This document shows, one piece after another, positions 45,510 through 57,662 of a DNA stretch of 64,000 nt; position 1 is the stretch's first letter, and every line of letters starts with the position of its first letter. Below the pieces are notes generated by a model, which was given only the letters and a program-made list of their open reading frames with translations, had not been told where the DNA came from and did not search any database. This DNA is from Histoplasma ohiense. Its lineage: Eukaryota > Ascomycota > Eurotiomycetes > Onygenales > Ajellomycetaceae. The stretch is from contig JAEVHH010000007.1 of NCBI GenBank assembly GCA_017607445.1, forward strand, positions 310,001 to 374,000. Reading direction: 5' to 3'. The translations under genes were made by a program, and so were the position numbers.

Positions 45510-48500
45510 GAATGAGAGCTCAAGAAGCAAAAAACTAGCTGAAGATTTGAGCAGAAGATGCAAGCAGACACAATCATGATCTCTGTCATTGTAAATAGCT
45601 TAGTCAATGTATGAGCAATGATAGACAGTGATTTCCTTCACTATACTCTTATAGACATTCAGCTGATTGAGAAGCATAAGCTTCAGTGTATCTTCTTTCT
45701 TAAACTGTGTAAGCTCAGTGAATTTGATAGCCTCAGAGGATCCACCTCCTACAATATGGTAAGATTTAATATCAACATAGAAGGACATGAGAAAAAGAAT
45801 GTATATGCATACAAAATACAAAGCCTTGAGTATGATCTAATGCTCAGTCTATCATGACTCACAGAATTTGAAACCTTGTTGAATGCATGCAACTGCTGTC
45901 TTATTTTCCCAGAAGGTGACTGTGTTTATGAGAAGAATGTTGATAGAACTGCTGATCTCACTCAGATATCAGTGAAAGTGTACAAACTACTAACTCATCA
46001 AGTGCATGAGAAGAAGAATGTTCAAGTGTTTGCTGCTAGCATGACAGATATCAAGAAAGCATTAGAAAAGTTAGAATCTAAAGATCTCAAGAAACTGCAC
46101 AAGAAACTATCTGAATTATATAAAGACTTCACAGACATATTCAATGAGAAAGAAGTTGAAAAGCTTCCCCCTCATCAAGAACTCAGTATAGATTATATAA
46201 TTGAGCTCATCAAGAAAGACAGTAAGAATCTGCAACTGCTCTGAGATTCTCTCTACAGTATGTTGCATGATGAGCTCTTTGTTCTATGAAAAATGCTCAA
46301 TGAATTACTAGACAAAGACTTCATTCATATTAGCAACTCACTCACTGCAGTATCTGTACTGTTTGCAAAGAAATCAGAAGATGGCTTACAATTCTGCATT
46401 GACTATCAAGAACTCAACAAGATTATGTGGAAGGACTGATATTCTCTCTCACTCATCAATGAAACATTTGAATGAATAGAAAAAGCAAAATGATTTACAA
46501 AACTTGACATCTCTGCAGCCTTCTACAAGATAAGAATTAATGAAGATGATGAATGACTAACTGTCTTTCATACACATTACAGATTATACAAATGAACAGT
46601 GACTCTCTTTGAATTAGTGAATACTCTGAGTATGTTTCAGAAATACATTAACTGAGCTCTATGAGATCTGCTCAATGAAATCACCTCAGTGTACATGAAT
46701 GATATCTTGATCTTCACTGATGAATTGCTCACTGAGTACTGTAAGCACATATGACAAGTTCTTGATCATCTATGAAAAGCTGGACTGCAAGTGGACATTG
46801 ATAAATGCAACTTTGAGATCAAGTCTATAATCTATCTAGAATTCATCATTGAAGCTGAAAAAGATGTATGTATGAATTCTAAGAAGATGAAAGCAATTCT
46901 CAACTGAGAGATATCAGTCTTGATAAAAGAGATTAGAAGCTTTCTAGAGTTTGTCAACTTCTACTGAAGATTTATCAAGAACTTCTTCAATATTATATGA
47001 TCACTAATGAATCTGACTCAGAAAGACACTGTATTTCAATGAACTGATGAAGCAGATGCAGTATTCAAAAAGCTGAAGTGTATGTTCACAAATGCCTCAA
47101 TGCTGCAATCATTCAATTCAGATAAGCATACAATTCTTGAAACAGACATCTCAGATTATATAGTAGATGAGACACTGATGCAATATGATAATAAAGATGT
47201 TCTATAATCTTGTGCCTTCATCTTGAAAAAGATGTTGTCTGCTGAATGCAATTATAAGATCTACAACAAGAAGCTTCTAGCAATTATACAATGTCTTGAA
47301 GAATGGGAATCTGAAGTCATAAGTGTCAGAAGATTTAAGATTATTACTGATCATAAGAATCTAGAGTACTTCACAATCACTTGTAAGCTCACTGAGAGGT
47401 ATATGCATTGATCATTGTTTCTTAGCTGTTTTTTGTTCACAATTCATTATTGATCTGAAGTAGAGAACACTCTTGTAGATGCTCTGTTCTGTCAAGAACA
47501 AGATATGTCATCTGATGACTTGAATGACAGATGAAAACACTGAGAGTATCAGTTAATTGACTCTGCAATCATAGAAAGTTCTACACAATCAGATGAACTC
47601 TGTGTATATATCAACCAGTTTCAAGCTCAAGAACTCTTGCTCAAAGAACAATGAAGACTAATGACAGAGACAGATGAATTCTGACAACAAGCTGTCAAAG
47701 CTGTATGAAGCAAAACATCTCAATTTCTCACAGATGTATACTCAAGAACAGATATCTCAGCATGTTCAATTGACAATGACAACTGCTTACACTTTCAAAA
47801 TAGATGATGAATCTCTGATTCAGAATCTCTACAAACACAGATCATGCAAGAAATTCATGACTTGTCAATGATCAGACACTCAGAATGTGAAATTATGTAC
47901 AACATTATCATTCAAAAATTCTACTGATCAGATATATCAAAAGATATACACTGATTCATACACAACTGTGATTGCTGTGGCTCAGTGATGATATGATGTG
48001 AACATTGAAAAGAGATGCTGAAGTCTCTATCTGTCTTCAACTGAATTTGATATGATATAGCTATCAATTTTGCAGTTTTCTTATCTGAAAGCAGAGATTC
48101 TATGAATATTCTAGTCATTGTCAATCAACTCAGTAAGGGTGTAATACTACAGCTCTGTGACAAGATAAATGCTGAAGTAGTTGCAGATGTCTTCATTAGA
48201 AGCTCATTCTATTGTATACACAGTCTGTCTTCATTCATTGTGTCAGATAGAGACAGTCAATTCATCAGTGCACTCTGAGCTCATATATGCCAATTATTAA
48301 GAATCAAATGAAAGTTATCAACAGTGTATCACTCAGAGACTGATGAAGCTACTGAGAGAATGATACAAACAGTAAAAAACATTCTTCATAAGTTCTGCAA
48401 TTACACACAAAACAACTGAAGCAATCTGCTATCATATGCTGAGATTGTGATTAACAGTTAAGATTTCACTACAACAGATGTAAGCTCATTCTTTTTTCTA

Positions 48501-49136
48501 TATGAATACAACTTAGAGGTTCTGAACTTCTCTGAGACTCTCTGAGAAACTGTGTACATCTGCAGTCTTATACAGACAGCAGAGAACATCATGAGCAAGC
48601 TGAAGAAAGTCTGTGAATGAGCAGAAGCTTCAATGATCAGCACTCAGCAAAATTATAAGAATCAAATGAACATCAGAAGAAGTTCTGTAATCTGATATCA
48701 TATAGAAGACAAAGTCTGACTAGATCTCAAGAATATAAGAATGAATCACTTCTTGCATATGCTAGATTATCATCACATCAAGTATACAGTGAAGAAAGTG
48801 CTAGACACACATGATTATCAACTCAACACTTCATCTGATATTTACAACATCTTTCATACAAATCTGCTTCAATCTGCAGCTGAGGATTCATTCCCCTCTC
48901 AGAGAATCTCTGATTGACAGTCATTCATCATTGTAGAAGAAGATAATGAACTCAAGTGGGAAATCAAAACAATTCTTGATGATAGAATCAACTGCTGCTG
49001 CTGTGAATACCTCATCAAATGAGTAGAATACAATTGTCTGATCTGGGAATCTGTGTCTATCTTGAAGAATACCACCATCCTTGACATCTATGAGTCCTCA
49101 CTCACTCTGATAGAGGGGGATAATGTGATGAGTTAG
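45510..49136 (+). pseudogene. pol of A3
   Basis: The protease D-S-D/G starts at 45624. RT runs about 46130-46850, with Y-M-N-D at 46692-46703. RNase H is about 47130-47470 (LETDISDY, ITDHKNLEYF), and the integrase zinc motif about 47950-47990 (H-x3-C-D-C-C). The core is about 48040-48390 and the chromodomain-like tail about 48950-49060 (W-E-I-K-T-I-L...Y-L-I-K). The distance from the protease Met to the stop at 49134, which lies in the 3' LTR, is 3516 nt and in frame throughout. All damage is therefore point mutation, mostly C-to-T type. Confidence 0.86.
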
Positions 49137-49657
49137 CATTTGTTAGTAATTAACTTACACAATCAACTCTTCTTCTGCATCTGCTTGTTTCTGATTGCTG
49201 TGATCTCATGTAATCCTCAATGTTCTTCCACTTCATATTCTGTGCTTGTGTAGTTTCTAATGATTCTTCTGTGTAGCTCTTAACATTCTCCCACTCTATG
49301 CTCTGCACTCATGTAGTCTCTAACAATTCTTTCACATAGCTTCTAATGTTCTTCTCCTCTGTGTTCCACACTCATGTAGTCTCTAATGATTCTTTCATAT
49401 AGCTCTCAATGATTCCCTCATCCCACACTTTGTGCTTGTGTAGTTTCTAACAATTTTTACATGTACCTCTTAATGTTCTTCTGCTCTGCATCTCACTGTG
49501 AAGCAGCTTCTGATATTCTTCTATCTTGAACTTTTCTCTATAAGAACCCTTTTTGTACAACCTTTTCTTCTGATTTCTTTTCTCTTTCTTTTCTTAATCA
49601 ATTTGTAATCTGTAATTAGGATAGTATCAAATCATTAATTGAAGTACACCCGTTACA
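49124..49657 (+). repeat. 3' LTR of A3 (534 bp)
   Basis: It starts TGTGATGAGTTAG and ends TACACCCGTTACA, preceded by TAGAGGGGGATAA and followed by TSD TAGAT. Confidence 0.9.
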
Positions 49658-51833
49658 TAGATTTGACTTCTTTTTTTATTATCTGACAGATTTTCAATAA
49701 AGTTTCTGCTAATTGTATGTCATTTCTTATCTGACACTGAATATAATTGTAGCAACTTATACAGCTTGTGCTGCAGTATTTTAATGTATTGACAAACATC
49801 ACAAATTCTCACATATTCTGCAATCTCATCACTCATATCATGCCACAAGTACTTGCATTTGATCACTTTAATGATTTTGTCACATTCAAAATGATCATCT
49901 TGAGAATCATCATGATTCATTTTCATTATTTTATATCTTACAGTCTTGTCTTATAGTATATAAACTTTATCATCTTTTCTGAGTAGATTATTTTTATCTA
50001 CTATTCAGATTAAATAATTATCTATACTAGTATTATTTATCTCTAGTCTTCTGCAAAGTTCAGATATGCTGATATCTCTATTCTGAATCTGCAGTAAGAG
50101 TTCAATGATAGATTCAGCTATCTCTTTGCAATAGACTGTCTCAAATTCAAATATCTTGATGACTAGAATTTATAGTATCAGAGTCTTTAGATTTAATCTC
50201 ATAACATCTGCAATTTTATTTTTATTCACAGATATATTTTTTATTCTGTAGAGATTGTTGTCATTGACAACTACAGACTTCTTCATTCAACAATTTTCAT
50301 TAGCTTGCAGATCTTTTCATATCATCTTGATATATTGATTTAACTTTGTATTTTCTTTTGTCTTTAGTGATTTAAAGATCTTCTTATACAGTTTCTTTTA
50401 CAGAGTAGAGAGTCTCATCAAGAGAGCTGTGTATTTTACAAAATCTGAGCAATGACTTGATGTATCTGCAGAATTATTTTTCTCAGAATAGTGCTCTATT
50501 TCAAAATCAAACACTGAGAGTATTTTCATTCAGCAAATCTGACACTCATTTAACTGCTTCATTGTCATGAAGCACTAAAGATTGATATAATCAGATAAAA
50601 TAGTTATTAAGTGTCTGCTATCATATAAATAATAATGTCATTGTCTGAAAGCTTCTACAATCAGTAACATTTTTAAATTATATATTTGATAACATCTTTC
50701 TGTTTCTGTGAGCTTTCTAGATCAAAACATGATTGGATGTCAGTGATTATCATTCATTAATTGTGATATTACTGTGATGATTACAACATCAGATTCATCT
50801 GTTTCTATACAGAGTTTTCACTGTGAATCAAAGTGAATCAACAACAGTGCTTTTGTAAAGCATTCTTTTAACTGCAAAATTGCATACTTGCAGTTTTCAT
50901 CTAACTGAACAGATGCATTATTCTTCTCTCTTTTCATTTCATAATCTTTTAACAATTCAGTCAGAGATGCTGTTATTATCAAGAACTTGTATATGAATTG
51001 ATGATAGAAATTAATGAATTCTAGAAATATTTGCAATTCATTTATAGTTCACAGTTCTGATCAATCTAGAATTGTGTCAACACAGTGTTTCTCAACAGTA
51101 ATGCTCTGTATGGTAACCACAAAACTCAAAAATCCAATTTCTGTTGTGTGAAATGTACACTTACTAAGTTTGACATATAGTCTCCATCATCTTAATCATT
51201 CCAGCACATTCTTAACATGGACAACATGTTCATCAAGTGTGTTTGAATAGATTACAATATTATCAAGATAAGCCACACAATATACATCTAAAAGATCACT
51301 GAAAGCTTTGTTGATATAAGATTGAAAGATTGCAGAGACATTGATTAACTCAAAAGATAAAATTAGATATTCAAAATATTCATATCATGTTTGAAATGCT
51401 GTTTTTCATTCATTCTTCACTTATATGCAAATTCTGTGATATGCATCTCTAAGATTTAGTTGTGTATATATTTTGACATCTGCTAATCTATCAAGTATTT
51501 CTTTCACTTATCAAAAGCAGTGAATATCAATTCTTGACTGTTATTTCATTCAATTCTTAATAATCCACACAAAGACACAGGGTTTCATCTTTCTTCAGTA
51601 TGAATAATACTGATGCATCAGCTGAGCTCTTGAACAGATATATTCAATTCTTCTCTAATATTTTTTCAATATATTCTCAGAGAACAGAGAGTTCTTGAGG
51701 TGATAAATTATATATCAGTCAGTATAAGAGTTTCTTGTCAGATTTGAGATCTATAGTATGATCATGAGATGTATATTCTGCATCAGATATATCTTCTCAG
51801 AATACATTAAGATAATCTTTATAATCATCTGCA

Positions 51834-52500
51834 ACAAATGACAACGAGCAAAACCCCGAACGAGCCCAATTCTTTGAATTAGACAACGCGAGTACCCTCA
51901 ATCGATTCCTGCTGCCTCCATCAGTAACTGCTGCAAATTTGAAAAGATTTGATGAGGTTTTGAGGGAGATATTTGATGAATAGTGTTTTGGCATCTGCTT
52001 GGGCAGATCTTCAACAGTTCATTCAATTACTCCATCAATACTGAGTCAAATCAACTCAGATTTTGATCACAGATAGATCTATCTTATATTGATAATCTGT
52101 TAAAATCTTATTCAATTTGATCTGCAGTTGCTTGAGTTATTTCTGATTCTCTGTTTGAGAAAAGTCTGATTGATTTTTGTGTTCCAATGCACCCGTGCCA
52201 AGTCCCCTCTGAGTACCTCCCAGCCACACGTGCCTGCCAAGTAACAAAAAGATACCTCGGCACAATTGACTAGTGCATACCCCATCAATTCGAAACCATT
52301 GAATCCCTCGAATCCCTCACTGAATCCCTTCGAATAACCCCTCCATTCATAAAAACATAAGATAAAAGTGGAAATTTCAGTGTTTGGAAGATAGCTTGAT
52401 CCCTGCAAGTAGTTTATATATATGTTTATATATATATAATCTATTATAAAGGAAAAAAGTACAGGTTTAGCCTGTTGATTCTTCATTTGCATACTCATTT
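51834..52500 (+). pseudogene. Unidentified coding relic with CpG-rich patches
   Basis: I do not recognise this. From 51843 a frame of about 48 codons with normal codon use and six or more CpGs reads ...NEQNPERAQFFELDN..., then a run rich in Leu/Asn (STLNRFLLPPS) and a charged end (LREIFDE) before TAG. A different + frame then reads on to about 52370, with stops only of the TGA type (LSYIDNLLKSYSI, ISDSLFEKSL). A second CpG-containing patch is 52190-52345. It could be a captured host gene piece or the untranslated leader of the LINE that follows. The minus frame 52112-52498 is less likely to be real. Confidence 0.4.
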
Positions 52501-53175
52501 CTCTGGAAACTCAATATTCAACTTATTGAGAGCTATTCAGTAAAATAAAGTGGTTCAATTTGAATGAAAAGAAATTCATTTAGTATTGAAAGCTTTTGAT
52601 TTTTCAGGAATATAATCTTAAACTGAGATGGGGCCTAGTTTAAGCAGAAACTTTGAGAAGCTTTTTAATTAAGAAAAAGACAAAGTTTGAAAGAGATAGA
52701 GTGTTTTCTCTGTTTTAGCTCTGAGTTAATAAAACAGAGAATTTCTGCTCAAAAATTCATATTTCTTTTATCTTATTCAAAGACTGAAGAGTTTTCATTA
52801 ATACTGATCAAGTGGTTATTATATATCTTTTCTTTATCAATTGAGCTACACACTTGTTGTGTGGGGAGATTTCTAAAGTAAAGAATATAACTAACTAGTT
52901 TTAACAGCTTCTCTTCAAAAAGCTGAGTATTTTTTATTAGTTTTTCTTTCAAAAACTGACATTTCAGTCTTGACTTAATCAAGTTGAAATCATTAGTCTC
53001 CCCTCCTCTGTCAAGTTTGTAGCACTCAACTTTGTGAAGATTTAACTGATTTATCTCCAAAAATCAGTATTAGTTTATTAAGTTCTCTTGAAAAACTTAA
53101 TCTAGTTACTATTACTAGTAGAAAAAATAGCTTGAAACACAATCAAATCATCTAAATCTATCAATATCTATCAAA

Positions 53176-54690
53176 ATGATAGAGAAGGATGTCTTTTCTG
53201 ATGAGATTCCTGAGATTGAGTTTCTTAAAAAATGAAAAAAGAAATATCAAGATCAGATGCAAGAAATTCAAAACTTTGAAAATGCTGCCAAATGCTTGAA
53301 AAATCAATGTATGGAGGAAAAAGATACTGAAGTACTTCATATACTGCTAATTCAAGCAAGACAGCTAAATGAGATTCTAAAATATAAACTGAGAATCTCT
53401 TCTAAACTAGAAAAGATTTTTGAGATGAAATCTTTGAGTTCATCTCAATCTACAGAACAGAAAACAGAGCTGAGAACTTATACTCAAGCTGCAGCAGTGT
53501 CTTCTACCTCTTCTGTTATAAAAATTGCATTCTTGAAAATAAGATATACTCAGAATTCAAAATCTGCTGATTCTCTGAATACACTGAGTTCAGAAAAATC
53601 AAGAAAAGAGCTAAAAGATGAGAGACTTCTTCAGTCAAAAGCTCAAAGACTAATTGTTAAAATCTTTAACAAAGAAGTCTTTGAGAAAAAGATGCTATCA
53701 AATGCAAGTCTTATTTTTCAAATGAGAAATGAGATAAATCATGCATTAAACTCTGTCTTTGAATCTGAACTACATAGATCAGTTGTAGCTTCAGTTGAAA
53801 GCTCTTTTCTTGGAAATTCAATAATTCTCACTATCATGCCTGAGTTCAATTCTGATTTTCTGATTCAAAATCAGCAGATCTGGACCCTCATAGTAAAATC
53901 TCTTTTAAAAACTGAGATTTCAGTGGAAAAAGATGAGAAATGGGGCAAGTTTGTTCTCCATGACATATCTACAGCAATCTTCAATCATGATGATGGACTG
54001 ATTCAACTTCAGCATGAAATTGAAGATTTCAATTCAATCAAATTAAAAAAGCTGCCAATTTGGCTGAACAATGAGGAGCAAAGAGAAAATAGACAAAATG
54101 CTTCAGTGCTAATCATAACTGAGTCATTTGAACAGTCTAAACTCTCCTTTATAAGAATTGCTAGTATGAGAATGAGAACATATGAATTTAAAGATACAAG
54201 AGAAAATCTAAAATCTCAAATTCAGTGTTCAAATTGTCAGAAGTATGGTCATTTTGCAAATCTCTGTAAGAGAAATGTAAGATGTCAAATTTGTGCTCAA
54301 TCTCACAAGACAGCTGAGCACAGTTGTCATCTATGTTTGAAAAAGGGAAAATTGTGTGAACATTCCAAATCCATTGCAAAGTGTGCCAATTGTAAAGAGC
54401 CCCATTTTGCAAATTCAAAAGAATGTGTATTTGCTCTCAAATCAGAAAAGTCATCAGTACAGACAAATAACTCAGTCTCTACTAATGTAAATGATAGCAA
54501 TAAACAAAAAAGAAGAAATTCTCAACTCTCTGAATCTGCTATCTCTGAACCTTCTGCAAAGCAAAAAATTAGATCACAGAAGTCATCAAGAACCTCTGTT
54601 CAAACAAAAATAAGAGATACACATATGCAGAATATGATAGCAGTTGAAGTTGTGAATAATAGATTCAGTCTATTATCTGACTCTGAATAA
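53176..54690 (+). CDS. LINE ORF1, nucleic-acid-binding protein with three zinc knuckles
   Basis: I chose ATG 53176 because the frame opens there and shows one TGA at 53233, probably a former TGG. The uninterrupted part from Met 53257 is 477 codons. The N-terminal half is Lys/Glu-rich, coiled-coil-like; the middle has a W-x-N-x-E-E-Q-R region. The C-terminal part carries three CCHC-type knuckles at about 54225-54425 (C-S-N-C-Q-K-Y-G-H-F-A-N-L-C, then C-Q-I-C...C, then C-A-N-C...C) and a Ser/Lys-rich tail. In Tad1/I-type LINEs this protein coats the RNA. ORF2 starts 28 nt after its stop. Confidence 0.85.
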
Positions 54691-54717
54691 AGAGAAACAC
54701 TTCTTAATATTTGTGTA

Positions 54718-55254
54718 ATGTCAGAAAAACAACAAAAAAATATTAAAAGCTCTACAAAAATCAAATTTATTCAAAATAATGTGGACAGAACAAATCCATG
54801 TCTTTATTCCTGTTTACAAATTGACTATAAGCAAAAGGCAGACTTCATTCTTGTTCAAGAACTCAGACTTGATGCTGATCAAGAGTATAGTGTATCTCAT
54901 CCAGCATACTATTGTTTTTTACCAGAGAAAATAGATATTAGAGTTAGAGTGGCAATTTATGCTAGAAAGAATTCAAGATTTCAATTCAATCTGAGGTATG
55001 ATTTGATATCTGACTCAGATATTCTTGTTGGTGACATTGTGGATATGAAAAAACAGTTTGAAAATATTCAATTAATCAATGTCTACAATGAAAGATCACT
55101 GAGAGAAAACAATAGAACTTGGACATTTGATAGATGTTTAATGCAGTTGAAACCAGAAAAGAACTCAATAATCATGGGGGATTTCAATGCTCATCACTCT
55201 TGGTGGAATTCAGAAAGAACTCAATCAATTAGAGCTGAAAAACTAGTTGAATGA
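54718..55254 (+). pseudogene. LINE ORF2 start, AP-type endonuclease domain, truncated
   Basis: 178 codons encode the N-terminal endonuclease/exonuclease/phosphatase fold. F-I-Q-N-N-V is followed by the catalytic V-Q-E at about 54853, V-A-I-Y-A-R, L-I-N-V-Y-N-E, and the G-D-F-N-A-H-H-S-W-W motif at about 55180-55206. The enzyme would nick the target DNA for priming. The frame ends at TGA 55252 shortly before the A4 LTR. The reverse transcriptase is missing. Confidence 0.87.
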
Positions 55255-55262
55255 GCACTTTT

Positions 55263-55644
55263 TGTAACAGGCGTACTTCGATTAACGATCTAGCACTATC
55301 CTAAATACAGATTACAAATTGATTAAGAAAAGAAAGAGAAAAGAGATCAGAAGAAAAGGTTGTATGAAGGGGGTTCTTATAGAGAAGAGATCAGAGTGGA
55401 AGAATATCAGAAGCCACCCCACAGTGGAGTATGGAGTGGAAGAATGTTGAGGGTTACACAGAAGAATTGTTAGAACTACACAAGTGTGAAGTGTGAGACA
55501 GAAGGGGTTACACAGAAGAATTGTTAGAGACTACACAAGTGCAGAGTGCAATAACAGAGACAAGTAGATGTACACAAGTATGGAACATGAGGCAGAAGAG
55601 ATTGGTTGTGTAAGTTAACTACTAACAGATGCTAATCTGTCACA
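55263..55644 (-). repeat. 3' LTR of A4, shortened to 382 bp
   Basis: It starts TGTAACAGGCG and ends GCTAATCTGTCACA. It is about 152 bp shorter than the other A LTRs (534 bp). The loss is in the ~63-bp tandem units and is consistent with slippage removing two or more of them. Confidence 0.85.
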
Positions 55645-56025
55645 TTATCCCTCTCTACTGAGGTGAGCGATGACTCATAGGCGTCGAGGGCGGTGGTATT
55701 CTCCAAGGTGGATGCAGGTTCCCAGATCAGATGATCATATTCTACCCATTTGACAAGGTATTTGCAGCAGTGATGGTTGGTTCTATCATCAAGGATTGTT
55801 TTGATCTCTCATTCAAGTTCATTATCTTCTTCTATAATGATGAATGGCTGTCAGTTGAAGATTCTCTGTGAAGGGAATGGATCCTCAGCCGCAGATTGGA
55901 GCAGGTTTGTGTGAAAGATGTCATGAATGTCTGATGAGGTGTTGAGTCAATAATCATGTGTGCCTAGCATCTCTGTCACAGTATATTTGATGTGACAGTA
56001 ATTCAGTGTACACAAGGGATGATCT

Positions 56026-56407
56026 TGTAAGCAGCGGTATGAGGATCAGCTGCTTATATCACAAGAAGTCCTTAAGACTCTGCAAGGATTAAGTTGTAGA
56101 AGATAATACAGTAATATATCAGAGGGGATTCGGATTAATATCGATATTGTAGAACATAGGGGTCAAATTAAAACAGAATGATCTGCTGACCCCTAGAAGA
56201 TTGGGCCAGCTGCTATCTATATACACAGTATCATAAACAGATCGAACTTGCTATGATGTAGATGGTGTAGTATGATGCAAGTGGCAAGATAATGTCTTGA
56301 TTTCAAACCTGATATGACATTGGTGGTGCTATGTTCAGCGATGTCATATCTTTAGAGCAATCACCAATTTCAGCCTAGCACTGGTAACTTAGTGCAGGTT
56401 TCTTACA
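56026..56407 (-). repeat. 3' LTR of F (382 bp)
   Basis: It starts TGTAAGCAGCGGTATG and ends GTGCAGGTTTCTTACA. The run CCCCCC at 56411-56418 is the purine tract on the other strand. Confidence 0.93.
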
Positions 56408-56867
56408 ACTGCCCCCCCTGAAAGAGCTGCTGTCCCAGCGGGCCAAAAAATCATAGAGTAATTGTAGGTAATTCGCGGTAACAAGTGACAGTGAATCTTT
56501 GTTGTTTCACTGATAACACAAAACTCATAGAAGTAAATAGAATCATAACTGACAACACAGAAGTAAATAGAATTATAGAACACATGATTTCACAAAGAAT
56601 ATAGAGGACTAGAACCCCTGAGCAAATCCTGGCCCTGGTAAGCTATTGAGAGATTTCTTCCCCCACCCCTGCCATCGATATTTCGAAGAAAGAATGTAAG
56701 TAATCACTAGAGGATCAGTGGGTTATCAATATAGAAACATTCATTAACAGTAAAAGTAGTTTTTTAACAATATTTTTCAGAGAAATCCCCAGTCAGTAAG
56801 TATTGTGTTGCTTTGTCTCTATTTCCAGTAAGGGGTTGCTAACTTGCTTTGAATAGAATCAGATATT

Positions 56868-57662
56868 ATGTCGTTCACTCCAGTCAATCAGTCAAGTCAG
56901 GGTTCTGTCACTGGGGAGAACATCACAGCAGGTTCTGCGATGGAAAAAATTCTCACAGAGGATGTGATCATGGATGAAGAAATTGAAGAGCAAATGAAGA
57001 AGGAGTGATACATTCACAGCCTGAAGCTGAGGAGTTGTGTCTGCTGCCTTAAATCAATAGGAGATGTTCCTCTTTGTGTCTGGGAAGTGACATTTAAGAA
57101 CTGTAAAAGATGCCATACAAATCAATCTCATTGTAATCCCATAAGTTTATCGAAATGATATTGAAGGTTTTTAACAATCAGATTAACACTGGAATAGATC
57201 CCCTTGCATTTCAAAGAGCAAGCAATGACCCTAGAGATGTTATTCCAAGAAGGTCCAGGAAAGTACACTGAATTGCTGGCTATGCAGAAGCAATTCATAA
57301 AGGAGCTCAATGCATATTATCTGTTCAAGTGAAATAAGGTTGACAGAGACATTTCTAGTGCTTCACAGTGCTGAAAGGTCTGTGTTGCTGCTGGCAGAAC
57401 CTCTATCAAGGGGAAATTTGTTGCTGCACTGGCTTCTGCTGCCCCCTCTGCTTCCCTTGCTTCTGTGGTTGCATCAAATCCAGCCTCCTTCTTCAAAGTT
57501 CTTATGGTTCTGCAGCGTATTGAGGACGCTCAGAAGGAAATGAATGAAAAAATGGAAAAAATGATTACACAGATGGGGGAGATGACCCAAAATATTGAAT
57601 GCTTGGAGATGATGTTTTATACAGTACATATAACCAAAGGAATTTCACTAGATAATCACTAA
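56868..57662 (+). pseudogene. Antisense spliced accessory gene of F
   Basis: Exon 1 is 56868-57140 (91 codons), the intron 57141-57197 (57 nt; donor mutated to ATAAGT, TTAAC branch, ATAG end) and exon 2 57198-57662. Exon 1 has a Ser/Thr/Glu-rich start (MSFTPVNQSSQGS), then C-V-C-C, 18 residues, C-K-R-C, six residues, C, two residues and the intron. Exon 2 has helices, an Ala/Ser-rich stretch (ALASAAPSASLASVV) and a Met/Glu coiled coil near the end. Only three in-frame stops, all TGA, interrupt 245 codons. The gene lies between the pol end and the 3' LTR, opposite to pol, as in B and E. It may be a zinc-binding regulator; function is unknown. Confidence 0.75.

Larger units (their letters stand above)
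43584..49657 (+). mobile_element. A-family gypsy element copy A3, complete, nested in B2
   Basis: The 6074-bp element is flanked by TAGAT (43579-43583 and 49658-49662). Both LTRs are 534 bp. Order: 5' LTR, leader with repeated CTGAGTGT motifs, gag, pol, purine tract, 3' LTR. It is the best-preserved A copy in structure. Confidence 0.93.
40581..51833 (-). mobile_element. B-family gypsy chromovirus copy B2, 5'-truncated, with A3 nested in it
   Basis: The 3' LTR is at 40581-40851. The antisense gene (41386-42526) and pol (about 42560-51833) follow in the reverse direction. A3 (43584-49657) splits the integrase with TSD TAGAT. The homologous uninterrupted sequence is at about 15720-15770 in B1. 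The element ends inside the RT start (DDYKDYL), where unrelated sequence begins at about 51834; gag and the 5' LTR are missing. Confidence 0.87.
42555..51833 (-). pseudogene. pol of B2, interrupted by A3
   Basis: Read on the minus strand: RT begins at 51833 (DDYKDYLNVF) with the catalytic site mutated to Y-L-D-N near 51270. RNase H follows to about 50600, then the integrase zinc motif (V-R-I-C-D-V-C-Q) near 49815. The core is split by A3 and resumes at 43578-43150. A chromodomain-like end lies at about 42740-42580. It parallels B1 13575-16752. Many stops are present. Confidence 0.82.
52500..55262 (+). mobile_element. LINE (Tad1-like), 3'-truncated by A4
   Basis: A non-LTR retrotransposon with a leader (about 52500-53175, T- and A-rich, no ORF), ORF1 and the start of ORF2. 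A4's LTR at 55263 interrupts it; the rest is outside the window. It is little mutated: ORF1 has a single premature TGA. The 5' limit is uncertain and may be as early as 51834. Confidence 0.8.

Noticed and set aside
47674..47871. 65-codon open frame in A3
   Set aside because: It is in the wrong frame relative to pol, which runs through here in the frame fixed by the protease and the stop at 49134.
52112..52498. 128-codon minus-strand open frame
   Set aside because: Low-complexity GF-rich reading opposite a + frame with better codon character; no conserved domain visible.
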